From the NCBI RefSeq assembly GCF_036311985.1, contig NZ_JAZDCJ010000049.1: a stretch of 44,007 nt of DNA. One strand, given 5' to 3'. The position numbers and the translations under genes are program-made. The stretch is from JAZDCJ01 sp036311985. Its GTDB lineage: Bacteria > Actinomycetota > Actinomycetes > Actinomycetales > Micrococcaceae. The notes under the pieces are model-generated. The model saw only the letters and a program-made list of their open reading frames with translations, had not been told where the DNA came from and did no database searches. Shown in pieces: positions 26,114 to 35,979 of this stretch (its first letter is position 1; each line of letters opens with the position of its first letter).

Positions 26114-26530
26114 ATGGTGACCGCCGTCCTCCGCATCTCCGCCGTACGCATCCTCGACGCCTCCGGGCGCATCCTCCTCGTCCGCAAGCGCGGGACGGGC
26201 CTCTTCATGCAGCCGGGCGGCAAGCTGGAGCGCGGCGAGACCCCGGCCGGGGCGGCTGCCCGCGAACTCGGCGAGGAACTCGGGATGACGGTCGCGGCGG
26301 CCGAGCTCGAGCCGCTCGGACACTGGCTCGGCCCCGCCGCGAACGAACCGGACACGCTCATCGACTCGCACCTCTTCGCGGCGCCGCTGAGGGGTCTGCC
26401 GCAGGCCGCGGCGGAGCTCGAGGAGCTGCTCTGGATCGACCCCGCGCAGGCCCTGCTCCGCGACGACATCGCGCCGCTGCTGCGCGAGCACGTGCTGCCG
26501 GAGCTCCTGGCCGCCCGCGCGAGCGGCTAG
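26114..26530 (+). CDS. NUDIX hydrolase
   Basis: A 138-aa pyrophosphohydrolase. The Nudix box runs from G35 to G57 with the key residues G-x5-E-x7-REL-x-EELG all present. Residues 15-30 and the QPGGK segment match MutT-like members that clean damaged or signalling nucleotides; the substrate is unknown. No Shine-Dalgarno site is seen, and a TTACGCT sequence ends just four bases before the ATG, so a leaderless transcript is possible. Its stop is 9 bp from the stop of the convergent ABC gene, leaving no room for a terminator. Confidence 0.9.
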   Translation: MVTAVLRISAVRILDASGRILLVRKRGTGLFMQPGGKLERGETPAGAAARELGEELGMTVAAAELEPLGHWLGPAANEPDTLIDSHLFAAPLRGLPQAAAELEELLWIDPAQALLRDDIAPLLREHVLPELLAARASG

Positions 26531-26539
26531 GCCGCGCGG

Positions 26540-28399
26540 CTACTGCTGAGCGAACTGCGTCTCGTACAGCTCGGCGTAGCGCCCTCCGGCGGCGAGCAGC
26601 CCGGCGTGCGGGCCGCGTTCGACGATCCGCCCGCCCTCGACCACGAGGATCGCGTCGGCGGAGCGGATGGTGGAGAGCCGGTGGGCGATGACGACGGCGG
26701 TGCGCCCCTCGAGCGCCTCCCCCAGGGCCGCCTGGACGGCGGCCTCGTTGGTGGAGTCGAGCGCCGCGGTGGCCTCGTCGAGCACGACGACGCGCGGCGC
26801 CGCCAGGAGCAGGCGCGCGATGGTCATCCGCTGCCGTTCGCCGCCGGACAGCCGGTAGCCGCGCTCCCCCACCGTCGTCGCGAGGCCGTCGGGCAGCGAG
26901 CGCACGAGCTCCTCGAGCCGGGCCCTGCGCAGCGCGTCCCACAACGCCTTGTCGTCGGCCTCCGGAGCCGCGAGGCGCAGGTTGGACGCGATGCTCTCGT
27001 GGAAGAGGTGCCCGTCCTGGGTGACCATGCCCACCGTGGCGCGCAGCGAGGCGAAGGTCGCGTCGCGGACGTCGACGCCCGCGAGCTCAACGGCGCCCGA
27101 ACCGGCGTCGTACAGCCGCGCCAGCAGCTGAGCGATGGTCGACTTCCCGGCCCCCGAGGAGCCGACGAGCGCGTACGTCCGCCCCGCCGGGACCTCGAAG
27201 TCGATCCCGTGCAGGACCTCTTCCCCGGGCCGTCCGTCGAGCACGGAGACCTCTTCGAGGGAGGCGAGCGAGACCTGGTCCGCCCCGGGGTAGGCGAAGC
27301 GGACGTCGCGGAAGCGGATCGAGACGGGGCCCTCCGGGAGGGGGCGGGCGCCGGGCCGTTCCCTGATGAGCGGCTCGAGGTCGAGGATCTCGAACACCCG
27401 CTCGAAGCTCACGAGGGCGCTCATGACCTCGACGCGCGCGTTGGCGAGGCCGGTCAGCGGCGCGTAGAGCCGGGTCAGGAGCAGGGCGAGCGTGACGACC
27501 TCCCCCGCGGCCAGCTCGCCGCGCAGGGCGTAGAGCCCGCCGAGCCCGTAGACCAGCGCGAGCGCGAGCGCGGCCACGAGCGTCAGCGCGGTGACGAAGA
27601 AGAACTGCCGCATGGCCATCTTCACTCCGATGTCCCGCACGCGCACCGCGCGGGCGGCGAACTCTGCCGACTCGGCGTCGGGCCGCCCGAAGAGCTTGAC
27701 GAGGGTCGCGCCGGGGGCGGAGAAGCGCTCCGTCATCTGCGTGCCCATGGCCGCGTTGTGGTCCGCCGCCTCGCGCCGCAGCCGCGCCAGCGTGTGGCCC
27801 ATCCGCCGGGCGGGGATCAGGAAGACGGGCAGCATGGCGACGGACAGGAGCGTGACCTGCCACGAGGTGTTGACCATGACGGCCGCGGTGAGGACGAGCG
27901 CCACGATGTTGCTCACGACGCCGGAGAGGGTCCCCGCGAAGGCGGACTGGGCCCCGATGACGTCGTTGTTCAGGCGGCTGACGAGCGCCCCGGTGCGCGT
28001 CCGCGTGAAGAACGCGATGGGCATCCGCTGCACGTGGTCGAAGACCTGTGTCCGCAGGTCGAGGATCACTTGTTCGCCGAGGCGGGAGGACAGCCAGCGG
28101 CTCAGCAGCCCGACGCCGGCCTCGGCGACCGCGACCGCGGCGATGAGCGCGGCGAGCCCGAGGACCGTGGACAGGGGGCCGCCGGCGACGATCGCGTCGA
28201 CGACCCGCCCGGCAAGCACCGGCGTCGCTACGGCGAGCACGGCCGCGAGCACCGAGACCCCGATGAACGCCGCGAGCCGGCCCTGGTAGCGGCGGGCGAA
28301 GGCCACGACGCGGCGGAGCGTTCCCGGAGCCACGCGGTGGCGCCCCTTGTCGTCGGAGAGCCGGTAGAGCGAGCCCCAGGCCGCGTGCTCCATGCTCAT
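26540..28399 (-). CDS. ABC transporter, fused permease and ATPase (exporter type)
   Basis: A 619-aa half-transporter. The N-terminal membrane domain has six predicted helices (about 25-330). The nucleotide-binding domain carries Walker A GSSGAGKST at about 416, signature LSGGERQR at about 516 and Walker B VVVLDEATA at about 540. This is the type I exporter (MsbA/LmrA-like) layout, probably working as a homodimer. An ATG at 28399, nine bases behind GAGGGG, starts it; a second ATG is two codons on. It begins 12 bp after the oxidoreductase stop, so it is probably cotranscribed with the molybdenum genes, although its cargo has no evident link to them. Confidence 0.92.
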   Translation of the reverse strand: MSMEHAAWGSLYRLSDDKGRHRVAPGTLRRVVAFARRYQGRLAAFIGVSVLAAVLAVATPVLAGRVVDAIVAGGPLSTVLGLAALIAAVAVAEAGVGLLSRWLSSRLGEQVILDLRTQVFDHVQRMPIAFFTRTRTGALVSRLNNDVIGAQSAFAGTLSGVVSNIVALVLTAAVMVNTSWQVTLLSVAMLPVFLIPARRMGHTLARLRREAADHNAAMGTQMTERFSAPGATLVKLFGRPDAESAEFAARAVRVRDIGVKMAMRQFFFVTALTLVAALALALVYGLGGLYALRGELAAGEVVTLALLLTRLYAPLTGLANARVEVMSALVSFERVFEILDLEPLIRERPGARPLPEGPVSIRFRDVRFAYPGADQVSLASLEEVSVLDGRPGEEVLHGIDFEVPAGRTYALVGSSGAGKSTIAQLLARLYDAGSGAVELAGVDVRDATFASLRATVGMVTQDGHLFHESIASNLRLAAPEADDKALWDALRRARLEELVRSLPDGLATTVGERGYRLSGGERQRMTIARLLLAAPRVVVLDEATAALDSTNEAAVQAALGEALEGRTAVVIAHRLSTIRSADAILVVEGGRIVERGPHAGLLAAGGRYAELYETQFAQQ

Positions 28400-28411
28400 A
28401 CGGGCGGCCCC

Positions 28412-30747
28412 TCAGCCCGTCGTCAGCGAGCGCTCGTCGAACGTCGTCGACGGGGCGCGCTCGTGGGGGACGAAGCGCACCGTCATCGCCTTGTAGCCCG
28501 GAGTGTTGGACTCGCGGGCCACGAGCCCCCGGTGGACGAGCGCGTTGGCCTCCGGGAAGTAGGCGGCGGCGCAGCCCCGGGCGGTCGGGTAGGACACGAG
28601 CCGGAAGCGGTTGGCCCGCCGCTCGGTCCCGTCGAAGCTGGAGATGACGTCCACGAGCTCGCGGTCCTCGTAGCCGAGCGCGTCGAGGTCCTCGGGGTGG
28701 ATGAGGATCACGCGGCGCCCGTCGGAGATGCCCCGGTAGCGGTCGTCGACCCCGTAGAACGTGGTGTTGTACTGGTCGTGGCTGCGCACGGTCTGCAGGA
28801 TCAGATGCCCCGGCGGGGCGCTGAGGTACTCGAGCGGGCTCACGGTGAACCGGGCCCGGCCGATGTCCGTCGCGAAGGTGCGCGTGTCCCGCGGCGGGTT
28901 GGGCAGGACGAACCCGTTCCTGCCGCGCACGCGCCGGTTGAAGTCCTCGAATCCCGGGACGACGGCGGAGATGTGCTCGCGGATCACGTCGTAGTCCTCG
29001 GCCATGGCCCGCCAGTCCACGGGGTGGTCCTCGCCGAGGACGGCCTGTGCCATGCGCGCCACGATGACCGGCTCGGCGAGGAGGTGCTCGGAGACGGGCT
29101 TGAGCCGGCCCTGGGTGGAGTGGACCACGGACATCGAGTCCTCGACGGAGAGGAACTGCGGGCCGCCCGGGTGCTTGTCGTCGCGGTCGGTGCGGCCGAG
29201 CGTGGGCAGGATGATCGACGTGCGGCCGTGGACGACGTGGGAGCGGTTGGGCTTGGTGGAGACGTGCACGGTCAGGCCCGCGCGGCGAATGCCCGCCTCG
29301 AGCGCCTCGGTGTCCGAGCACGCGAGGGAGAAGTTCCCGCCCATCGACACGAACACGTCGACGTCGCCGTCCTCGAAGGCCTCGACGGTGCGCGTGGAAT
29401 CGTAGCCGTGCCACCGCGGAGTGGTGATCCCGAACTCGGCGTCGAGGCCGGCGTGGAACCATTCGCCCATCTTCTCCCAGATCCCCATGGTCCGGTCGCC
29501 CTGGACGTTGGAGTGGCCGCGCACGGGGCAGGCCCCGGCGCCGGGCTTGCCGAAGTTTCCCTGCAGCAGCAGGACGTTGACGATCTCCCGGATGGTGTTC
29601 ACGGAGTGGGGCTGCTGCGTCAGGCCCAGCGCCCAGCAGACGATCGTGGCCCGGGAGGCGGCGAGCTTGGCGCCGATCTCGGCGATCCGCATGCGCGAGA
29701 GCCCGGTGGCCTCCTCGGTCGCGTCCCAGTCGATCTCCCCGCGCGCTGCGGCGTAGGCCTCGAAGCCCTCGGTCCGGCCCTCGATGAACTCCGGGTCGAC
29801 GACGGTGCCCGGGGCGCGCTGCTCCTCCTGCAGGAGCAGGTGGCCGAACGCCTGGAAGAGCGCCAGGTCCCCGCCGACCTTGACCTGGAGGAACTCGTCG
29901 GCGATGGTCGTCCCGTTCCCGATCACGCCCCCGAGGGACTGCGGGTCCTTGAAGTTCATCAGGCCGGCCTCGGGCAGGGGGTTCACGGCGACCACGGTGG
30001 CGCCGCGCCGCCGCGCGTCGGCGAGCGTGGAGAGCATGCGGGGGTGGTTGGTCCCGGGGTTCTGTCCGACGACGAAGATCAGCTCGGCGTGGTCGAAGTC
30101 CTCGAGCGAGACCGTCCCCTTGCCGATCCCGATCGTCGGGTTCAGCGCGGTCCCGGAGGACTCGTGGCACATGTTGGAGCAGTCCGGCAGGTGGTTGGTG
30201 CCGATCGATCGGGCGAGCAGCTGGTACATAAACGCCGTCTCGTTGGCGGTGCGGCCCGAGGTGTAGAAGACGCAGCGGTCCGGGATCGTGGCGTTGACGT
30301 GCTCCGCGATCGTGGAGAAGGCCTCCGCCCAGCTGACGGGACGGTAGCGGTCCTCCCCCTCGCGGATCATCATCGGCTCGGTGATCCGCCCCTGGTTGCC
30401 CAGCCAGTACTCGGTCTTGTCCTCGAGGACGGGCAGCGGGTGGGCGTCCCACCAGGCGGGGTCGGCCGTCCGGGTCGTGTTCTCCTCGGCGAGCGCCTTC
30501 GCCCCGTTCTCGCAGAACTCGGCGGGCTTGCGCGCCCCCGTGATGGATTCGGGCCACGCGCAACCGGGACAGTCGACGCCGTGGCGCTGGTTCACGCGGA
30601 GCATGGAGCGCACGGTGCGGCTGACGCCGGCCTGGGAGACGCCGCGGTCGAGGGCCACGAGCACCGCCTTCACGCCCGCGGCGGACGTCTTGGGCCCGGA
30701 GACCTTGAGCTCGTCCTCGTTGATGTCGTTGACAGGAGCCGCCCGTT

Positions 30748-30751
<4 letters not shown>
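28412..30751 (-). CDS. FdhF/YdeP family molybdopterin oxidoreductase
   Basis: A 779-aa protein of the formate-dehydrogenase alpha / YdeP group, binding a molybdopterin cofactor. Cys195 in SNMCHESSG lies where E. coli FdhF has selenocysteine, so a Cys-type Mo ligand is likely. The N-terminal C61, C64 (CPGCAWPES) and C80 are typical of the YdeP branch rather than a full four-cysteine cluster motif. The start ATG overlaps the fdhD stop by 4 bp. Coupling with fdhD supports a formate-dehydrogenase-like enzyme needing a sulfurated cofactor. The substrate of YdeP proteins is not established; an E. coli relative is linked to acid resistance. Confidence 0.9.
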
Positions 30752-31587
<836 letters not shown>

Positions 31588-31663
31588 GGGTTCCTCCCTG
31601 CCGTGGACCGCCGTCCCCTGGGACCGACGCTACCACCGCGGGAGGCGGCCGGCGTCCCCCGCG

Positions 31664-32923
31664 TCAGGGCATCCAGGGCAGCGGGACGCAGCGGGCCGTT
31701 CCGCCGTCCGGGACGCCCTCGGGGGGAAGGACGAGGAACGCGTCGGCGGCGGCGAGGCCGCGCATCATGGCGGGACCCGTGTGGTCGGCGGCCTCGAGCG
31801 CGCTGCCGGGGCCGTCGGTCCAGCGGGCGGGGACGAGCCGGTGTCGGCGCGGGAGCGGGGCCCAGGCCGCGGCGCTGCGCACCGGCAGGGGGTACGACGC
31901 CGGACGCCCGCCCGCCGCGCGCAGGAGCGGTTCCAGCAGGGTCGCCACGGCCGCGAGGGCCGCGAGCGGGTTACCGGGCAGGGCCGCGAGGAGCCGGCCG
32001 TCGGGGAAGCGGGCGAGCAGGGCGGGGTGCCCCGGGCGCATCGCGACCTGGTCGACGAGCAGCACGGCCCCCTCGTCGAGCGCGGCGCGGCGCACGTGGT
32101 CGGCCTCCGAGCGTCCCGTGCCGCCCGTCGTGACGACCACGTCCCCGCCCCCCGAGATCGCCCGGCGCGTGGCGGTGGCGTCGTCCCCGATGCGCAGGGA
32201 CTCGAGCCCGCCGGCTCCGAGGGCCGCCAGGCAGGACGGCAGGACGGGGCCGAACGCGTCGCGGACGCGGCCCGGCGCGGGCAGGCCGTGCGTCTCGACC
32301 TCCCCGCCCGTCATCACGAGGCGCACGGACGGCCGCGCGGCGACGGGCACCCCGTCGTGGCCGGCCAGGGCGGCGACGGCGACGGCGGCGGGCGTCAGCA
32401 CGCTCCCGGCGCGCAGGAGCAGCGAGCCCTCGACGGCCTCGGTCGCGGCGGGGCGGATGTCGGCGCCCACGGGGACGTCTTCCGTGGCCGCCAGGAGCCC
32501 GCCCGCGGATCCGCCGGTCCCCGCCGTCCCGCCCGGCCCCGCGCCCTCGATCCGCCCGCGCTCGGAGCGCAGCACCGCCGTCGTGCCCTCCGGGAGCGCG
32601 CCCCCCGTGACGATCGGCGCGGCCCAGCCCGGAGCGAGCGGTTCGCCCGCATCGTGGCGCGGCCCCGCGGTCGGGCGCACGCGCCACGGCCCCGCACCCG
32701 CGACGGCCCAGCCGTCCATCGCGGAGGACGCGTAGTGCGGCAGCGCGTGGAGGGCGCGGACGTCGCGGGCGAGCACGCGGCCCGCGGCCGATCCGAGCCC
32801 GAGTTCCTCCGCAGGGGGCAGCCGCTCCCGGAGCCGGGCCCCGGCGTCGTACGCGATCCGGCGCGCGTCGTCCCAGTCCGAGCCGTCGTGGTGCCCGTCC
32901 GGGCCGCCGTGGTGCCCGCTCAC
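31664..32923 (-). CDS. moeA: Molybdopterin molybdotransferase MoeA
   Basis: A 419-aa enzyme that inserts molybdate into adenylylated molybdopterin. The hallmark SSAMDGWAV is at 66-74, then the MTGGEVETHG, GGTGRSEADH and LPGNPLAAL segments of the catalytic domain. The first 17 residues are Gly/His/Asp-rich and could be a metal-rich extension or misplaced start. I chose the GTG at 32923 because its GTGA overlaps the DUF6457 stop; a longer frame upstream is out of family and overlaps that gene. Confidence 0.9.
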   Translation of the reverse strand: MSGHHGGPDGHHDGSDWDDARRIAYDAGARLRERLPPAEELGLGSAAGRVLARDVRALHALPHYASSAMDGWAVAGAGPWRVRPTAGPRHDAGEPLAPGWAAPIVTGGALPEGTTAVLRSERGRIEGAGPGGTAGTGGSAGGLLAATEDVPVGADIRPAATEAVEGSLLLRAGSVLTPAAVAVAALAGHDGVPVAARPSVRLVMTGGEVETHGLPAPGRVRDAFGPVLPSCLAALGAGGLESLRIGDDATATRRAISGGGDVVVTTGGTGRSEADHVRRAALDEGAVLLVDQVAMRPGHPALLARFPDGRLLAALPGNPLAALAAVATLLEPLLRAAGGRPASYPLPVRSAAAWAPLPRRHRLVPARWTDGPGSALEAADHTGPAMMRGLAAADAFLVLPPEGVPDGGTARCVPLPWMP

Positions 32924-33246
32924 GCGGTGGCGCCCGGGCCGGTGCCGCCCGGGGCGTCCCCACCCTCGGGAGCGGCCTCCCGGGAGGCGCGCTCCGCGAG
33001 CACGGCACGGGCCAGCCGGTCGGCGGCGGCCATCGCCCCGGATTCCGAGGCCATGCCGTGGCCCGCGGCCAGCCCGGCGGCGAAGCCGGCGATGTAGGTG
33101 GTCACGGGGGCCGCCGGCCGCACGATCCCGTGGGCGGCGAGCCCGGCGAGGGACAGCACGGCATCGATGTCGATCTCGGTGCCGGCGAGCTCGAAGCGCT
33201 CGAGCAGCTCCGCCGCCCACTCCTGAAGTTCGGGATGTCCAGCCAC
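32920..33246 (-). CDS. DUF6457 domain protein
   Basis: A 108-aa small helical protein, recognised as DUF6457 by its beginning (HPELQEWAAELLERF) and the conserved DIDAVLSLAGLAAHGIVRPAAPVTTYIAGFA core. The C-terminal 35 residues are Ala/Gly/Glu-rich. It starts with GTG behind AGGAGGAC. It lies between the MobA-like gene (31 bp upstream) and moeA (4-bp overlap), and relatives are usually found beside molybdenum-cofactor genes. A role in cofactor delivery or as a small partner of MoeA or MobA is inferred from position only. Confidence 0.8.
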   Translation of the reverse strand: MAGHPELQEWAAELLERFELAGTEIDIDAVLSLAGLAAHGIVRPAAPVTTYIAGFAAGLAAGHGMASESGAMAAADRLARAVLAERASREAAPEGGDAPGGTGPGATA

Positions 33247-33277
33247 GATCGTCCTCCTGCCGCGGCCGGCGCCGCTC

Positions 33278-33985
33278 CTAGCTTCCTGGCCGGCCGATGC
33301 CCGCCCGGCCGGCGTCCGCCCACGTGTCGACGTCGTCGAAGACGAGGTCCTCGAGGGGAAGACGCACCAACTGCAGACTAGCAAGCAGACGCATCATCGA
33401 GGAGTCGGCGAGGCCGCCGGCCGAGGCCTCGGCCGCCTCCACGGCGGCGGCGAGCGCCCCCGTCGCGACCGAGCAGCTCAGGGTCTGCAGCCGCCCGCCC
33501 GCGTCAACGGGCACCCACGCGGCGCCCGCGCCTGGCCCGTCGCGCAGCGCCTCCCCGGCGGCGCGCACGACCGCGGCGACGGCGGGGCCCGGCTCCACGA
33601 GGTCCGCGGCCAGCACGACGACGAACGGCGGCATCCCCGCGTGGGCGGCGGCCGCGGAAGCGGCCTCGGCGCGGGGCTCCTCGCCGTAGACGCCGGGCGC
33701 CTCCTGCAGCGCGCGCAGTCCCGCCGCGACGGCCGCCGCGGGTCCCGCGTACGGAGGGTGCTCGCGGGTCAGGACCACGAGCTGGTCCACGCCGGACTCC
33801 TCGACGTAGGCGGAGACCACGCCCTTCAGTCCGGCCGGCCCGACGACCGCCACGCGCTCCGCTCCGGAGACCGCCGCGAGGGCGTGCTCCAGGAGGGTAC
33901 GGCCGGCATGGACCAGGAGAGGCTTCTCGGCGCCGCCGAGCCGGCTCCCCCGGCCGCCGGCCAGGACGATCGCCCCGTAGCTCAT
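33278..33985 (-). CDS. mobA: Molybdenum cofactor guanylyltransferase-like NTP transferase (MobA)
   Basis: A 235-aa nucleotidyltransferase. The N-terminal LAGGRGSRLGGAEKPLL (8-24) is the dinucleotide-binding and lysine motif of MobA/MocA, and LAADL contains the metal-binding aspartate. It would attach GMP (or CMP) to molybdopterin, giving the bis-MGD form used by FdhF-type enzymes. The ATG at 33985 overlaps the HNH stop in ATGA. A longer frame extending to 34228 lies wholly over the HNH gene and is not coding. The sequence is Ala/Val-rich in the second half and less conserved. Confidence 0.85.
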   Translation of the reverse strand: MSYGAIVLAGGRGSRLGGAEKPLLVHAGRTLLEHALAAVSGAERVAVVGPAGLKGVVSAYVEESGVDQLVVLTREHPPYAGPAAAVAAGLRALQEAPGVYGEEPRAEAASAAAAHAGMPPFVVVLAADLVEPGPAVAAVVRAAGEALRDGPGAGAAWVPVDAGGRLQTLSCSVATGALAAAVEAAEASAGGLADSSMMRLLASLQLVRLPLEDLVFDDVDTWADAGRAGIGRPGS

Positions 33986-34482
33986 GCCGCGGAGCTGGAG
34001 AGGAACTCGCTCCAGGCCGGCGCCGGGCGTTCCAGCTCGGTGATGTACCACTGGGCGCCGCGCGGCGCCCGCGGCGTGATCCGCAGCTTCCAGCCCAGCT
34101 GGCGGAGCGTGCGGTTGCCCTTGGCCGAGTTGCACGCGAGGCAGCAGGCCACGAGGTTCTCCCACGTGTCCGCTCCCCCGCGCGAGCGCGGTTGCACGTG
34201 GTCCACCGTCGTGGCGTGGCGGCCGCAATAGGCGCAGGCGTGTCCGTCGCGGCGCAGGACCCCGCGGCGGCTCACGGAGGCGGCGCCGCGGTAGGGGACG
34301 TTGATGTACCTGTTCAGGAGGATCACGGACGGGCGGCCGATCACCTGGCGGGGCCCCACCACGGGGTCGTCGTCGTCCTGGGCGAGGACGCTCGCCTTGC
34401 CCGTGAGCACCAAGAGCAGCGCCCTGCGGAAGGTGACTACCGCGAGCGGTTCGTATCCAGCGTTCAGTACCAGGGTTCGCAT
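33982..34482 (-). CDS. HNH endonuclease family protein
   Basis: A 166-aa protein with a zinc-stabilised HNH nuclease domain: C83xxC86, D94-H95, N109 and C114xxC117-N118. The N-terminal 70 residues (MRTLVLNAGYEPLAVVTFRRAL) are a conserved lead domain of this actinobacterial type. The start has GAGGAAC six bases upstream. It is the first gene of the molybdenum set and overlaps mobA by 4 bp, though relatives are found in many contexts. A DNA nicking or repair role is possible; no restriction partner is present. Confidence 0.9.
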   Translation of the reverse strand: MRTLVLNAGYEPLAVVTFRRALLLVLTGKASVLAQDDDDPVVGPRQVIGRPSVILLNRYINVPYRGAASVSRRGVLRRDGHACAYCGRHATTVDHVQPRSRGGADTWENLVACCLACNSAKGNRTLRQLGWKLRITPRAPRGAQWYITELERPAPAWSEFLSSSAA

Positions 34483-34699
34483 GAGCGTTCCTCGTTGTCC
34501 TGACAGGGCCGCGGGCCCGGTGAAGCGTTCCTCGCGGCGTTCAGCGTGGGGCTTTCGATTCCTAGCGTAAACCGAGCTCGGGGCCGGCGGTGTGCCCTGG
34601 GCCACGCGCCGGGGCGTGTCGGGGCGTGAATTCGCCGGTTCTTCACGCCGGCCGCACTGGGATTTCACCGGGGTCGGGCGGGCGCAGTGGCCCCGAACG

Positions 34700-34734
34700 C
34701 CGCAAGGCCCCTCCGGAGCGGAGGGGCCTTGCGG
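34700..34734 (-). terminator. Terminator after the NlpC/P60 gene
   Basis: A perfect 16-bp inverted repeat (34700-34715 and 34719-34734) with a GAG loop lies 38 bp after the NlpC/P60 stop on the minus strand. It separates that gene from the HNH promoter; a possible HNH -10 region is the TTTACGCTAGGAAT around 34560-34573. Confidence 0.85.
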
Positions 34735-34772
34735 GAAGAGGCCGGACGCGACGCGTCCGGAAGCGGCGGGTG

Positions 34773-35669
34773 TTAGCCGCGCAGCGTGTAGTAGCCGTAG
34801 AGCGGGCCGTACGGGCTGTTCGCCGGACGCAGGACCGTGCCGACGGACGGGTTCTGGGCGCCGATGATCTGGCCGTTGCCCAAGTAGATGCCGGCGTGGC
34901 CGCCGCCGTTCTGGAACACCAGGTCGCCCGGCTTCGGGTTGCTGGTGCGCACGAACTGGCCGGAGCCGAGGATCGCGGAGGTGCCGCGGGCGATGTTGAT
35001 GCCGTGCTGGGCGTAGACGTACTTGATGAAGCCGGAGCAGTCCCAGCCCGACGGGGTGGAGCCGCCCCAGACGTAGGGGGCGCCGAGGTACTGGCGGGCG
35101 GTCGCGGCGATGCCGGTGAGGCCCGCGCTCGGAGCGGAGGCAGCGGCCTCGGCCTTCGCGGGGGCTGCGGCCGCCGTGGTGGCGGTCGAGGACGTGGTCG
35201 TCGAGGCGGCGGTGCTGCGGGTGGTGGCCGCGGCGGATGCGCCGGAGTTCACGTTGGCACGCGTGGTGGCGGCGTAACGGGCCTCGCCGGACTGCGACTG
35301 GACCGTGTTGGACACGGCCACGACGACGGGCTCGGGCTCGGGGGCCGGCTTGGAGGTGATCTCCGCGCGCTTGACCTCGAACTTGGCCTCGGTCTTCGCG
35401 GGAACGGTGACGGCCTTGACGGCGACGCGCTCGGCGGAGAGGGTCTCCGCGGACAGTGCGCCGGCGGGAACCGCTGCGGCCTCGCGGACGGTGGGGGTGG
35501 CCTGGGCGGGGACGCCCAGGGTCAGGACCAGGCCGGAAGCGGCAGCGATGACGGCTGCCTGGCGGCCCACGGAGCCGGCGTTGGACGCAACGGCCTTCGA
35601 GATGGATTCCAGCGGATTGGTGCGAACAGGAGTCGCGCGGTGGCGACCCAGGGCTTGGCGCTTGGACAC
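34773..35669 (-). CDS. Secreted NlpC/P60 peptidoglycan endopeptidase
   Basis: A 298-aa cell-wall hydrolase. A twin-charged N-terminus and hydrophobic stretch (38-52) end in VPAQA, giving a probable signal peptidase cut after residue 57. A low-complexity Ala/Thr/Ser linker (about 130-182) follows. The C40 catalytic domain has C211 (WDCSGFIKYVY) and H258 (GGHAGIYLG). The GTG at 35669, with GGGAGAGG ten bases upstream, matches the usual start of this group; an ATG 19 codons further upstream lies inside the riboswitch. Expression is probably set by the c-di-AMP riboswitch in front. Confidence 0.93.
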   Translation of the reverse strand: MSKRQALGRHRATPVRTNPLESISKAVASNAGSVGRQAAVIAAASGLVLTLGVPAQATPTVREAAAVPAGALSAETLSAERVAVKAVTVPAKTEAKFEVKRAEITSKPAPEPEPVVVAVSNTVQSQSGEARYAATTRANVNSGASAAATTRSTAASTTTSSTATTAAAAPAKAEAAASAPSAGLTGIAATARQYLGAPYVWGGSTPSGWDCSGFIKYVYAQHGINIARGTSAILGSGQFVRTSNPKPGDLVFQNGGGHAGIYLGNGQIIGAQNPSVGTVLRPANSPYGPLYGYYTLRG

Positions 35670-35687
35670 GTTGTTTACCTCTCCCAA

Positions 35688-35824
35688 TGCCTGCGAGGTG
35701 AGCTGTCGGATTCGAGTGGGAGTCACTCGGCGTCCAACCGGTGGAACCGGTCTGGGCGCTTAACCCCAAGGATCCTTGCGGACCCGTAAGTTGGTTCCCC
35801 CGCCACTGCCATGCGATCTTTGCG
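35688..35824 (-). promoter_or_regulatory. c-di-AMP riboswitch (ydaO type) before NlpC/P60
   Basis: The minus-strand leader carries the conserved blocks of the ydaO-yuaA aptamer: GGCGGGGGAACCA near the 5' end, TGGGGTTAAGC in the middle, and GAATCCGACAGCTCACCTCG (35713-35694) at the 3' end, 25 bp before the GTG start. High c-di-AMP normally turns such genes off. Confidence 0.9.
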
Positions 35825-35895
35825 AACGGACCTCGGTCAGTGGCAGTGTTCGGCACTCTGCCCGAGGGTGTCGGACCTAGGACCGGTCCGGCACT

Positions 35896-35924
35896 TGATC
35901 AACGATATATGAAATGTTTGTCAA
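35896..35924 (-). promoter_or_regulatory. Promoter of the NlpC/P60 leader
   Basis: A perfect TTGACA (35924-35919) and, after 17 bp, TGATCA (35901-35896), in an AT-rich pocket upstream of the riboswitch. The alternative -10 TATATC is at an unfavourable 13-bp spacing. Confidence 0.5.
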
Positions 35925-35979
35925 TGTCACGTTCAGGTCACGGAATGATATTTTTCCGGTGACGTCGGACGTCCGGCCC

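Noticed and set aside
31893..31905. TACGACGCCGG shared with the hairpins near 13806 and 18578 as a repeat family
   Set aside because: This copy is inside the moeA coding region and the shared string is short for such GC-rich DNA.
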